Of a stretch of DNA of 64,000 nt, positions 18,155 to 29,813 are shown piece by piece (position 1 is the first letter of the stretch; each line of letters starts with the position of its first letter). The translations under genes were made by a program, and so were the position numbers. This DNA is from Tubulanus polymorphus (Eukaryota; Nemertea; Palaeonemertea; Tubulaniformes; Tubulanidae): contig NW_027437457.1 in the NCBI RefSeq assembly GCF_964204645.1, positions 34,127 through 98,126 of the forward strand, in the 5' to 3' direction. The notes under the pieces are model-generated. The model made no database searches. It was not told where the DNA came from and saw only the letters and a list, made by a program, of their open reading frames with translations.

Positions 18155-18440
18155 CTGACACCAGAGGAGTCCCACAATCGGAGAGGAGTCCCACAATCAG
18201 AGAGGAGTCCCACAATCAGAGAGGAGTCATACAATCAGCGAGAAGTTCCACAATCGGTGAGGAGTCCCACAATCAGAGACGAGTCCCACAATCAGAGAGG
18301 AGTCATACAATCAGCGAGGAGTCCCACAATCGGAGAGGAGTCATACAATCAGCAAGGAGTCCCACAATCAGAGAGGAGTCATACAATCAGCAAGGAGTCC
18401 CACAATCAGAGAGGAGTCCCACAATCAGAGAGAAGTCCAA
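18155..18440. repeat. Tandem repeat downstream of RPS11
   Basis: About 14 copies of a 20 bp unit (GGAGTCCCACAATCAGAGA) with variants ATACAATCAGCG. Confidence 0.9.
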
Positions 18441-18544
18441 TTAAGGTACTACCACAACCCCTGTACATCCTCTATTCAGCATCAGGACCGCTCTGAATCG
18501 GAATCAATAATTACTGAGTTCGAACCCGGCCCATACGCTTAGTT

Positions 18545-18800
18545 TAATAATGACGCTATGATCGCCATCTATTGGATTTTGGATGAACTCACTAGATAGC
18601 TCTTACTGGTCTCACTGAGTCTTCTTCAGTGGGTTGAAATCACACTCGCCATCTGGTGGATTTCTATGCTACTACAGTTTAATGATGGTTTTATCCACCA
18701 GATGGCGAGTGTGATTTTAACGGATTAATGAAGAGTCAGTGAGACAAGTAAGAGCTATCTAGTCGGTTCAGCCAAATTCCAATAGATGGCGATAACGTTA
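18545..18800. mobile_element. Foldback MITE-like element, copy 1
   Basis: About 255 bp whose left half is nearly the inverted complement of its right half: ATCGCCATCTATTGGATTTT pairs with the terminal AATTCCAATAGATGGCGAT, and CACACTCGCCATCTGGTGGA with TCCACCAGATGGCGAGTGTG around a short loop. No coding capacity, consistent with a non-autonomous DNA transposon. Confidence 0.75.
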
Positions 18801-19222
18801 GAAATCTTGATATCCTCTCGTCGGGCACCCTGTACATCCTCTATTCAGAGCATCAGGACCACTCTGAATCAGTCAGTAATTACTGGGTTCGAACCCGGGA
18901 CACCCCTGTACATCCTCTATTCAGTATGAGGACCACTCTGAATCAGTATCAGTAATTTGATTGCTGGGTTCGACCCCGGGACACACCTGTACATCCTCTA
19001 TACAGCATCAGGACCACTTTGAATCAATATCAGCAATTACTGGGTTCGAACCCGGGAAACCCCTGTACATCCTCTATTCAGCATCAGGACCACTCTGAAT
19101 CAGCATAGTCAGTTATTAACTGGGTTCGAACCCGGGACACCCCTGTACATCCTCTATTCAGTATCAAGACCACTCTGAACCAGTATCAGTAATTGCTGGG
19201 TTCCAAACTTTTGGTACATAGA

Positions 19223-19480
19223 ATAATGATACTATGATCGCCATCTATTGGATTTTGGATGAACTCACTTGATAGCTCTTACTAGTCTCACTGACTCTTT
19301 TTTAGTGGGTTGAAATCACACTCGCCATCTGGTGGATTTCTATGCTACTACAGTCTAATGATGGTTATATCCACCAGATGGCGAGTGTGATTTTAACGGA
19401 TTAATGAAGAGTCAGTGAGACAAGTAAGAGCTATCTAGTCAGTTCAGCCAAATTCCAATAGATGGCGATCACGTTAGAAA
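19223..19480. mobile_element. Foldback MITE-like element, copy 2
   Basis: Same foldback structure as the element at 18545 with few substitutions; it sits at the equivalent place in the higher-order repeat, so it probably arose by tandem duplication rather than independent insertion. Confidence 0.75.
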
Positions 19481-19977
19481 TCTTGATATCCTCTCGTCGG
19501 GCACCCTGTACATCCTCTATTCAGCATCAGGACCGCTCTGAATCAGTCAGTAATTACTGGGTTCGAACTCGGGACACCCCTGTACATCCTCTATTCAGTA
19601 TGAGGACCACTCTGAATCAGTATCAGTAATTTGATTGCTGGGTTCGACCCCGGGACACACCTGTATATCCTCTATTCAGCATCAGGACCACTCTGATCCA
19701 GTATCAGTAATTACTGGGATCGAACCCTGGACGGCCCCTGTACATCCTCTATACAGCATCAGGACCACTCTGAATCAATATCAGCAATTACTGGGATCGA
19801 ACCCGGGACACCCCTGTACATCCTCTATTCAGCATCAGGACCACTCTGAATCAGCATAGTCAGTTATTAACTGGGTTCGAACCCGGGACACCCCTGTACA
19901 TCCTCTATTCAGTATCAAGACCACTCTGAACCAGTATCAGTAATTGCTGGGTTCCAAAACTTTTGGTACATAGAATA

Positions 19978-20235
19978 ATGATGCTATGATCGCCATCTAT
20001 TGGATTTTGGATGAACTCACTAGATAGCTCTTACTGGTCTCACTGACTCTCCTTTAGTGGGTTGAAATCACACTCGCCATCTGGTGGATTTCTATGCTAC
20101 TACAGTCTAATGATGGTTTTATCCACCAGATGGCGAGTAGGATTTTAACCGATTAAAGAAGAGTCAGTGAGACCAGTAAGAGCTATCTAGTCGGTTCAGC
20201 CAAATTCCAATAGATGGCGATAACGTTAGAAAATC
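19978..20235. mobile_element. Foldback MITE-like element, copy 3
   Basis: Third copy of the same foldback, with GAGTAGGATTTTAACC replacing GAGTGTGATTTTAACG in the right arm. Confidence 0.75.
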
Positions 20236-20894
20236 TTGATATCCTCTCCTCGTAGGACACCCCTGTACATCCTCTATTCAGCAGCAGGAATCACTCTGAA
20301 TCAGTATCAGTAATAACTGGGTTCGAACCCGGGACACCCCTGTACACCCTCTATTCAGCATCAGGACCACTCTGAATCAGTATCAGTAATAACTGGGTTC
20401 GAACCCGACACACCCCTGTTCACCCTCTATTCAGCATCAGGACCACGCTGAATCAGTATCAGTAATAACTGGGGTCGAACCCGGGACACCCCTGTACACC
20501 CTCTATTCAGCATCAGGACCACTCTGAATCAGTATCAGTAATAACTGGGTTCGAACCCGACACACCCCTGTTCACCCTCTATTCAGCATCAGGACCACGC
20601 TGAATCAGTATCAGTAATAACTGGGGTCGAACCCGGGACACCCCTGTTCACCCTCTATTCAGCATCAGGACCACGCTGAATCAGTATCAGTAATAACTGG
20701 GGTCGAACCCGGGACACCCCTGTACACCCTCTATTCAGCATCAGGACCACGCTGAATCAGTATCAGTAATAACTGGGTTCTAACCCGGGACACCCCTGTG
20801 CACCCTCTATTCAGCATCAGGACCACTCTGAATCAGTATCAGTAATAACTGGGTTCAAGTTATCTGAAGATATTTTATTTTATTGCTGAAATAT

Positions 20895-23800
20895 TTACAA
20901 GTTAAAATCATATTTTTGAAATAGTTTTCTGAATTCTGCAGCCATTTCTTTCTCTTCATCGATGGAATATTTACAGTTTCTCCAATCAATTCTATCAGTC
21001 ATATCCAGTATCTCAGCTCCCGCTAATACCTCTCTATATTCAATATAAATATTATCAATTAGTTTATTATTATGATTAATATTAATCGAATCTGATTGGT
21101 CGACTACAAACCTTCCAAACTGTAGCGGAAACGATTTCTTTATTCGATGCAGTAATTTGTCACCAGAGGGCAGTTCTACGTAGAAGTAGGGGGCACCTTC
21201 GGGTACGATCTGTAAATCAGATGAATCTATTATTGAGCTGTAGAGGGGTGATAGGTGATAAATGATAAAAGGGGTGGTAGGTAATGGTTACCTGTTTGAT
21301 GTCAGACATTTTCGGTATTTCGTGAAGTTCAAACGATGTTTGTTGAGATTGAGCGCAATCTAGAAAACTTTCCTTTAACTCATCACCAGCCGTCGATACA
21401 GGAATCGGTACAACCTACAGAATATACTAACTATATACACATCAACCCTACATCACCTCCTCCCACCCCTTCACTATCTAATAGACTCACCGGCCGTCGA
21501 TACAGGAATCGGTACAACCTACAGAATATACTAACTATATACACATCAACCCTACATCACCTCCTCCCACCCCTTCACTATCTAATAGACTCACCGGCCG
21601 TCGATACAGGAATCGGTACAACCTACAGAATATACTAACTATATACACATCAACCCTACATCACCTCCTCCCACCCCTTCACTATCTAATAGACTCACCG
21701 GCCGTCGATACAGGAATCGGTACAACCTACAGAATATACTAACTATATACACATCAACCCTACATCACCTCCTCCCACCCCTTCACTATCTAATAGACTC
21801 ACCGGCCGTCGATACAGGAATCGGTACAACCTACAGAATACACTAACTATATACACATCAACCCTACATCACCTCCTCCCACCCCTTCACTATCTAATAG
21901 ACTCACCGGCCGTCGATACAGGAATCGGTACAACCTACAGAATATACTAACTATATACACATCAACCCTACATCACCTCCTCCCACCCCTTCACTATCTA
22001 ATAGACTCACCGGCCGTCGATACAGGAATCGGTACAACCTACAGAATACACTAACTATATACACATCAACCCTACATCACCTCCTCCCACCCCTTCACTA
22101 TCTAATAGACTCACCGGCCGTCGATACAGGAATCGGTACAACCTACAGAATATACTAACTATATACACATCAACCCTACATCACCTCCTCCCACCCCTTC
22201 ACTATCTAATAGACTCACCGGCCGTCGATACAGGAATCGGTACAACCTACAGAATACACTTACTATATACACATCAACCCTACATCACCTCCTCCCACCC
22301 CTTCACTATCTAATAGACTCACCGGCCGTCGATACAGGAATCGGTACAACCTACAGAATATACTAACTATATACACATCAACCCTACATCACCTCCTCCC
22401 ACCCCTTCACTATCTAATAGACTCACCGGCCGTCGATACAGGAATCGGTACAACCTACAGAATATACTAACTATATACACATCAACCCTACATCACCTCC
22501 TCCCACCCCTTCACTATCTAATAGACTCACCGGCCGTCGATACAGGAATCGGTACAACCTACAGAATACACTAACTATATACAACCCTACATCACCTCCT
22601 CCCACCCCTTCACTATCTAATAGACTCACCTGTATTTGTAAATGTTGAGTTCTATAATTTCTCTCAAATGAAACAATTTCTTTTTTTTCTTGTTTAAACA
22701 TTTTTCTCAATGCTTTTTTATATCTGAATCAAACGGTTAAGGCATAACCCATAGCAACGATATCGTAACCCATAGCAACGATATCGTAACCCATAGCTAC
22801 CCCTCAATAATCGATATTTATAATGGTAGTCAAGGATACGAGTTGATTTCATTAACGACATCGTCAGGAGCGCTGACTGTTGACTGATAATGACCAATAG
22901 GTAAAATCAGTACGTGATCGGGGACTAGTCCACCTTTAGCTAGTGCTAGATATACCTAAAAAACGGAAAACAGCAAGTCCAATATGGAGAGAACCAGTCC
23001 AATACAAAGATAGAACCAGTCCAATTATACTTACATTCTCACCAACACTGACAACTAAATGTTTTTCAACTTGAGGACTTCCTAAACAAAACCAACACGG
23101 TCCAGTGGGCTGAGCTGTAAATATAAACAACCAGCCCATTAGCTTAATACCAGGGGCCAGTTGCACAGTCGTGACTTAAGTCCAAAAGTGGTCTTAAATC
23201 TGAAGACTGGTCTTAAGTTGTTAGATTGTCTATAGAACTAAGTTGGTCTTAGACTGGTCTTAAGTCTAAGCCATGACTATGGAACCAGCCCCAGGAGCTA
23301 GTTTTATAATCTGGTATCATCTTTTTATCTTGGAACTATAAATTCAACCTCACACTCTATGTACCACTAAAATCACTGATGGGCCGACTGTAATACAGTG
23401 ACCTTGTCACTCACCTTGATGTTTTTTAACCGAACGACCTTGACCTCCTTGGTGTTGTTTTTTACGTTTTGTGTCTGGATTCTGTGATTTAGTATCGAAG
23501 AATACTGGATTAATCTCGGTAGTAGGTTGAGCTGTTGTAGGTTGAGTTGTAGGTTGAGGAGTATAAGGTCTCTCCGTGACGTCGTCAGGTTGTTTCGTTA
23601 ATTCAGTTTGATCCATGCGACTCATTGGTTTTATACTAAACGCATATAAAAACTTGCGTTTCTCACGGTTACCGACTGGAGCGAGCGCGATGTATCGAGT
23701 CACGTGATTGGTCGATTCCGATAGAATCTGATGATTCCTGAATTATTGAAACACATACAATAGATTCCTCGCTTGACTCTGATAATCCCGTGCCCTGCAA

Positions 23801-26239
23801 ATCATGCCCCGGGAATTGATCATCTCGGACTGCGCCCGGAATTGATCATCTCGGACTGCGCCCGGAATTGATCATCTCGGACTGCGCCCGGAATTGATCA
23901 TCTCGGACTGCGCCGGAATCATTGTCTATGGTAGTTTATATACACACCTATAGGGGGCTCTCTCGTAGTGATAGCCTTCTAAACCGACAAAATGATATCT
24001 AGGTTTTAAAACAAGGCATAATTGTGAAATGGCTTCGGAACCGGAATCAATTGAAGAGAATTCGCCTTCCTGGAATAAACAACAATACTGGTTACTAGAG
24101 ACCTCGACTAAACCTTGACTAACACTAACAACAACAGTAGATTATATTACTTACTACAGGAGTAGAATATTTCTCTACATTTCTCGCCCATTGAGACGTC
24201 AACAATATATCAACTCCTTTAAATCTGCTATCGGTTGTCATGGGAACGATTAGTGATTGAATATCTTCATTGTTGAATTCTGCGTCTGTTTTGTTGATAT
24301 CGTTATTGATTTTCTGTTTACCGCTTAAATACGCGATCTGTAAACCACTACTGCTTGTATATATACCAGTCTTACCTATAATACAGTACACTGTTAGTAT
24401 GGTGGACCGTCAGGGGCATGTTATATGATCGGTACGGTGTAGTGTAAGGTACATACCGAGGTAGGTTAAATTCGGACACAATTCACAACCGTTGATATCT
24501 TGATAATAAATACAGTTATCCATGTTACACGGTCCCAGAATATACGTCGGTATCGGAACTAAAAAATACATCAATCAATATTCATCAATAATTCACTATT
24601 TCACAATCAGTAGAATATTGATATTATTTAAATACCTTTCTCTTTTCCGTTGATGTATGATTGAAATTGTTGGATTGATTCGGCTCCGTTAAAAAACTCC
24701 CCGACACAAAGTAACATCTATAAAAAAAACAGCTCATTAGTGACAGGGGTCGGTAGACTGAGCCATACCGCGGGGAGGGATGACAGGGGTCGGTAGACTG
24801 TGCCATACTGCGGGGAGGGGTGACAGGGGTCGGTAGACTGTGCCATACCGCGGGGAGGGATGACAGGGGTCGGTAGACTGTGCCATACCGCGGGGAGGGA
24901 TGACAGGGGTCGGTAGACTGTACCATACAGCGGGGAGGGATGACAGGGGTCGGTAGACTGTGCCATACCGCGGGGAGGGATGACAGGGGTCGGTAGACTG
25001 TGCCATACCGCGGGGAGGGATGACAGGGGTCGGTAGACTGTGCCATACCGCGGGGAGGGATGACAGGGGTCGGTAGACTGTGCCATACCGCGGGGAGGGA
25101 TGACAGGGGTCGGTAGACTGAGCCATACCGCGGGGAGGGATGACAGGGGTCGGTAGACTGTGCCATACCACGGGGAGGGATGACAGGGGTCGGTAGACTG
25201 TGCCATACCGCGGGGAGAGATGACAGGGGTCGGTAGACTGTGCCATACCGCGGGGAGGGATGACAGGGGTCGGTAGACTGTGCCATACCGCGGGGAGGGA
25301 TGACAGGGGTCGGTAGACTGAGCCATACCGCGGGGAGGGATGACAGGGGTCGGTAGACTGTGCCATACCGCGGGGAGGGATGACAGGGGTCGGTAGACTG
25401 AGCCATACCGCGGGGAGGGATGACAGGGGTCGGTAGACTGTGCCATACCGCGGGGAGGGAGGGGGCCTCCAGAGACTGGCTCATACACTGAACTCTCGCT
25501 CAATTTTCTGACAGCGAACTTACATCGAATTGTCCATTCTTCTTTAGAACTGATCGAACTCTTGAGAATAAACTATTGAATTTACCAACAACATCTCCAG
25601 CAACAAGTCTGCAAACAAACAATACAAAAATAATATCACCACTAACAGAAAGATTTATCTGAACTTGAAAAGTTCTGATATTGACAATAGACTGTTCACT
25701 GTTCTGTGCAGGGTTGAACGTTCAGGACTGAACACTTAACACCACTTAACACGGGCATCAGTTTCATGCATTTAATAATTAGTTAATTAATGATTCAATT
25801 ACATTTTTATAGAATCCGCACTCATTTTTCCGTTTTGAGTGCGCGACGACCTTGAGAATAGTTTAACTATTTTACCAACATAAACCGATATAAGTTTAAT
25901 TGAATTGACAAAATGTTTAAAATATTTTTTTAAATTTAAAGGTTAAATAGATTCATGAATATCGATTTGATATTGTAGCGAGGCTTAATTTTATAATTTC
26001 AAAAACATTCGAACTCATTTTTGTTTTATAATTGGGCGACGACCTTGAAAAATAATTTAACTATTTATCAACATGTACCGTTATAATTTTATATATTTAT
26101 ACCGATTTCCTAACTAAATCACATATGTCGTCATCTTTCAAGAAATCGAATGTATCTTTCTAAATATGTAGTTTAATAAATAGATATATTTTTCGCTTGC
26201 TTACTTCTGCGTTCTAATACTTTTTGGTAATCCGGTCAT
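20895..26239 (-). CDS. CWF19L1: CWF19L1, CWF19-like RNA-metabolism protein
   Basis: Homologue of human CWF19L1, implicated with the spliceosome/lariat-debranching machinery (family knowledge). Exons in coding order: 26239..26205, 25608..25524, 24717..24636, 24558..24457, 24375..24155, 24069..23948, 23737..23415, 23114..23035, 22955..22840, 22723..22630, 21414..21292, 21209..21112, 21033..20895. Phases agree throughout; 539 aa against 538 recalled for human. Seen in order: metallophosphatase-like N-terminus ([22 protein letters not shown]), [34 protein letters not shown], the CwfJ N-terminal domain with [20 protein letters not shown] and the HIT-like [13 protein letters not shown], then the CwfJ C-terminal [21 protein letters not shown] and DWRNCK. 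The start is in a good Kozak context (CCGCCATGA). AATAAA (minus strand) lies 15-20 bases past the stop, giving a very short 3' UTR against the repeat field. Confidence 0.96.
21389..22629 (-). repeat. 104 bp array of duplicated micro-exon plus intron in CWF19L1
   Basis: Eleven extra copies (GCCG starts at 21491, then every 104 bp to 22531) of a unit that on the minus strand reads acceptor CTGTAG, the first 26-28 bases of exon 11 (GTTGTACCGATTCCTGTATC...), then GTGAGTC and about 76 bases of intron. Each unit is thus a complete acceptor - 28 nt exon - donor - short intron module. The genuine exon 11 copy (from 21414) continues into TGGTGATGAG instead of the donor. Confidence 0.96.
22738..22800. 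repeat. Short repeat in CWF19L1 intron
   Basis: Three copies of a 25 bp unit (CATAACCCATAGCAACGATAT). Confidence 0.8.
23150..23295. mobile_element. Palindromic MITE-like element in CWF19L1 intron
   Basis: Inverted ends: GGGGCCAGTTGCACAGTCGT at the left pairs with CCATGACTATGGAACCAGCC at the right, and GACTTAAGTCC with GGTCTTAAGTC inside. About 145 bp, non-coding. The element at 38437-38517 has similar ends. Confidence 0.6.
23808..23918. repeat. 26 bp tandem repeat in CWF19L1 intron
   Basis: Four copies of CGGAATTGATCATCTCGGAC plus TGCGCC. Confidence 0.85.
24741..25463. repeat. 40 bp minisatellite filling CWF19L1 intron 2
   Basis: About 18 copies of TGACAGGGGTCGGTAGACTG + TGCCATACCGCGGGGAGGGA. 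Since 40 is not a multiple of three and the unit has no stop on the minus strand, three overlapping long ORFs result; none is a gene. Confidence 0.95.
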
Positions 26240-26892
26240 GGCGGTAATTCGGATTTCCATAGTGTTAATCCGCTGCACCAAAATAGTTATTTTGAAAACC
26301 GTTAAATCTACTTAAATAATTCAGGAAACTAATTATTTTCATCATATTACTCCATTTTAGGACCCTTTTTAGATATTAATTCGTTTTATAGATGACATCT
26401 GATTGAGTTAGGTAATTGTTTACACTATCAGTGAACCCACGTGGTTTTCCTGGAACTGAACGAAAATAAACATTTTACCAAGTACCAAATAGGGTCGAAT
26501 TTAAACTCTGTTCAACAGAAATAGAGTCATTTAATTGTAATAAAAAACTCATGTTGATTCAATAAATTTAAATCATTAAGATAAGGTCTTTGTTTAAATG
26601 ATGAGCAGCTGAATTTGTCGAGTAAATAAGGGTATATTTATTCGCCGTACATTCGGGCACCGGGTTCCATTCAATGGACGCCATATTATTGTAAAAAAAT
26701 ACAATAAAAAAGCGTTTGAAAAGATTCAAAAAAATCGGCGCAGATTTGAAGCGGCGAAAGTTAGGAAAAACCGGTTCAATGTGACATGTTGAGAAGTGAT
26801 ATTTGAGATAAACGCTGTGTTTTGTCAGCGACTGATAATTGCGCGGTTTGTGATCGGGAGTAAGAGTCGAGAGAGGAGGTGATGTTGAAATA
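26240..26892. promoter_or_regulatory. Bidirectional intergenic region CWF19L1 / nuclear receptor
   Basis: 653 bp between the two divergent start codons. AT-rich, no exon seen. The arrangement suggests a shared promoter region, by inference only. Confidence 0.45.
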
Positions 26893-29813
26893 ATGGTTGA
26901 TAGGAATTCTACAATAATTGATGAGGGAAATATCTTATCATCATCAACTGTAGCAGCGATAATGAATCAATCACCGCCTCCATCAACGTCCGCCGCCACT
27001 GGTAAGTGAGGTTCGATATGGATTGTGGACTCTTCTCGGAGTCTCAGAGACTCCCGGCGGAGTCACCGGGAGACAGTTTGATGATGATGTTGGTGTTTTT
27101 ATTGTATTGTAGGTTTAGTAGTAACAGATAAACCTCAGACGCAAGTGTTCATTCCGTGCCGTGTTTGTGGTGATAAAGCTTCTGGATATCATTATGGTGT
27201 AACGTCATGTGAGGGCTGTAAGGTATGTACCCCTCCTAGCACCCTCGCCCTGTACCCCCTCGCCCTGCACGCCTCCCTCTGCACCCCCTCCCCTGCACCC
27301 CCTTCCCTGTACCCCGGCCCGCCCTGTACCCCCTCCCCTGTACCCCTCGCCTGTACCCCCTCGCCTGTACCCCGGCCCGCCCTGTACCCCCTCGCCCTGC
27401 ACGTCCCTCCCCTGCACCCCCTCCCCTGCACGTCCCTCCCTTGTACCCCCTCCCCTGTACCCCCTCCCCTGTACGCCCCCCTCCTGCACGCCCCCCTCCT
27501 GCACGTCCCTCCCCTGTACCCCCTCCCCTGTACGCCCCCCTCCTGCACGCCCCCCTCCTGCACGTCCCTCCCCTGTACCCCCTCCCCTGCACCGCGACTA
27601 TCTATATCCATTTTTCATGTTTTAACTATCATCTATTTGATATATTTCACAGGGATTTTTCCGTCGAAGCATCCAAAAACAGATTGAATATCGCTGTTTG
27701 AGAGATGGAAAATGTTTAGTAATTCGTCTAAATCGCAATAGGTGTCAGTACTGTCGGTTTAAAAAGTGTTTAGCAGTTGGAATGTCTCGAGATTGTAAGT
27801 TATTTGTTTTACTAGCCGTATGGGCGTGTCATTACATTGATTGACAGTTTTACCGCTGTACATTATGGGCGTGTCTATTTACATTGATTGACAGTCTATT
27901 TTGTTTACACATTATGGGCGTGTCTATTTACATTGATTGACAGTCTATTTTGTTTACACATTATGGGCGTGTCTATTTACATTGATTGACAGTCTATTTT
28001 GTTTACAGCTGTGCGTTATGGGCGTGTACCTAAGCGTATAAAATGTCTGGAGGAACAGATGGTGGCGACACCTACTGAGCAGCAGACAATTGAAGAGAAA
28101 CATCAATTAGCTATTTATGATATAATACTAGGAGTTTCACAAGCGCATCACGCAAACTGTCATCTTACTGAGGATAAATTAAAATCACTACAGAAAACAC
28201 CTAAAGATCTGGTAAGATTTAATATCAATCTGCTCCCAGTAACCCCTCAGACAGACTGCTGTCTGTAGTCTGTACCCTGCACCCCCTCAGACAGACTGCT
28301 GTCTGCACCCTGTACCCCTCACACCTGACATGTTTATGCTATTTATCTTTCAGTGTACGGTAAAATTAAAAGTAGAAGATTTTGAAGATTCGAGTTTGAT
28401 GTCGATGATTTTAACGACTCAAAGAATAACAATGTGGGAAACAATCGCTACATTAATGACTCCGACAATACAACAACTTGTAGAATTTGCTAAACGAGTT
28501 CCAGGTATCAATATCTCATTCCTCTCACTCTACTGCCTGAAATATATCAATCTCACTCACTATGTGATATATCAATCTCACTCACTGTGTGATATATCAA
28601 TCTCACTCACTCACTCACTCACTCACTATGTGATATATCAATCTCACTTATCGTACCCTGTGTGATATATCGATTCTAATGTGTGATATATTTTGATTTT
28701 GATATATTTAGGATTCACTAATTTACCTCAAGATGATCAGTTGATATTGATAAAGACAGGATATTTTGAGATTTGGCTCGTTAGAATTGCGCGAATGGTG
28801 AATGTTAACAATACAACAGTTGTATTCAGTGACGGATCAATTGTCAACAGAAATCAATTGGATATTGTTTATTCCGTACGTATTTTACTGTTTACCGAGT
28901 CTCATAATTCTGCGGTTGCTCAAAAGTTGGTACAAGTTTAACCCGTAGATTGTTGATATTGTGATAATGAAATTGCGCTATATGACTTAATTCTATCTAT
29001 TTATCCGATATTTCTATTTGAGCAACTGATCCCAGGATTTACTACTGTAGTCGATACTCACATGCCGCAGTGGGAATACTCACATGCCGCAGTGGGAATA
29101 CTCACATGCCGCAGTGGGAATACTCACATGCCGCAGTGGGAATACTCACATGCCGCAGTGGGAATACTCACATGCCGCAGTAACACTATGATATTTGTCT
29201 ATTTTCAGCCGGAACTCGTTCAGAGTTTGTTTGATTTTTCCCTTGCGTTTAATTATCTCAGACTCAGTGACACAGAAATCGGTTTATTTACAAGTATTGT
29301 TCTACTTACACCAGGTATTTAACTCCCTCTCCTCCTACCTCCCTCTCCTCCTTCCTACCTCCCTCTCCATCCCTTCCTACCTCCCTCTCCATCCCTTCCT
29401 ACCTACCTCCCTTCCTAGCTCCCCCATTCATCCCTTCCTACCTCCCTCTCCCTTCCCTTCCTACCTCCCTCTGATTTCCTTTCACTGATGCTGAGAGTGT
29501 TGTATATTTTGTAGATAGAATTGGTATCACTGATTGTAAAGGTGTCGAAGAAGTCCAAGATAAATTAATTGAAGCGTTAAAACTACAACTTTCTCGCAAT
29601 CATTCGACTGAACCTCAATTATTCGCTAATTTACTGATGAAATTACCAGAACTGAGATCAATAGGAGCTCAACATCATCAACTTATACATTACTATAGAG
29701 AAAACTGGTCTCATATGAAATTACCTCCTCTCTTCTCGGAGATATTCGATATTCCGAAAAATGACGATGATGGCGATGATGATACCAGTAATAATGAGGA
29801 GGAAAAGTCATAG
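26893..29813 (+). CDS. Nuclear receptor, NR1 subfamily, most like E78 (NR1E)
   Basis: Ligand-regulated-type transcription factor. Exons: 26893..27001, 27113..27222, 27653..27794, 28009..28211, 28354..28504, 28712..28875, 29209..29314, 29515..29813; phases agree, 427 aa. DNA-binding domain about residues 52-117: first finger [21 protein letters not shown]-box CEGCKG, second finger with [12 protein letters not shown], then [15 protein letters not shown], which I associate with E78. The ligand-binding domain has the signature [20 protein letters not shown], and an AF-2 helix PPLFSEIFD near the C-terminus, followed by an acidic tail (DDDGDDD). The hinge is short. E78-type receptors are known from protostomes and absent from vertebrates. 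Rev-erb/E75 is the main alternative; the [11 protein letters not shown] and [11 protein letters not shown] sequences argue against it. Confidence 0.93.
27230..27592. repeat. C-rich tandem repeat in receptor intron 2
   Basis: CCCTGTACCCCCTCCCCTGC and CCCTCCTGCACG variants repeated through the intron that splits the DNA-binding domain between its two fingers. It generates six overlapping Pro- or Gly-rich ORFs that I treat as shadows. Confidence 0.9.
27815..28015 (+). repeat. 49 bp array copying the start of receptor exon 4
   Basis: Units starting at about 27862, 27911 and 27960, plus a more diverged one near 27816, repeat TTATGGGCGTGT, part of the beginning of exon 4 (GTGCGTTATGGGCGTGTACC), followed by CTATTTACATTGATTGACAG and TCTATTTTGTTTACA. 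Here the decoy copies read TTTACACAT, so the AG of the acceptor is missing. Confidence 0.85.
28550..28695. repeat. Short repeat in receptor intron 5
   Basis: TGTGATATATCAATCTCACT units with a (CACT)n stretch. Confidence 0.8.
29058..29182. repeat. 22 bp tandem repeat in receptor intron 6
   Basis: Six copies of ACTCACATGCCGCAGTGGGA + AT. Confidence 0.9.
29318..29475. repeat. Pyrimidine-rich repeat in receptor intron 7
   Basis: CCTACCTCCCTCTCC-type units beginning just after the exon 7 donor. Confidence 0.8.

Larger units (their letters stand above)
18440..20870. repeat. Repeat field with tRNA T-arm-like motif
   Basis: Many copies of a 75-80 bp unit: CTGGGTTCGAACCCGGGAC, CACCCCTGTACATCCTCTAT, TCAGCATCAGGACCACTCTG, AATCAGTATCAGTAAT. 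GGTTCGAACCC resembles a tRNA T arm/B box. The field is organised as a higher-order repeat of about 700-750 bp containing the foldback elements at 18545, 19225 and 19975. The same unit recurs at 60475-60790. Confidence 0.9.

Noticed and set aside
24624-25503. Three overlapping minus-strand ORFs of 209-286 codons
   Set aside because: A 40 bp repeat shifts through all frames, giving one repetitive peptide; it is the intron between CWF19L1 exons 2 and 3.
27145-27701. Pro-rich and Gly-rich ORFs on both strands
   Set aside because: They cross the C-rich repeat within receptor intron 2; the real coding parts are 27113..27222 and 27653..27794.
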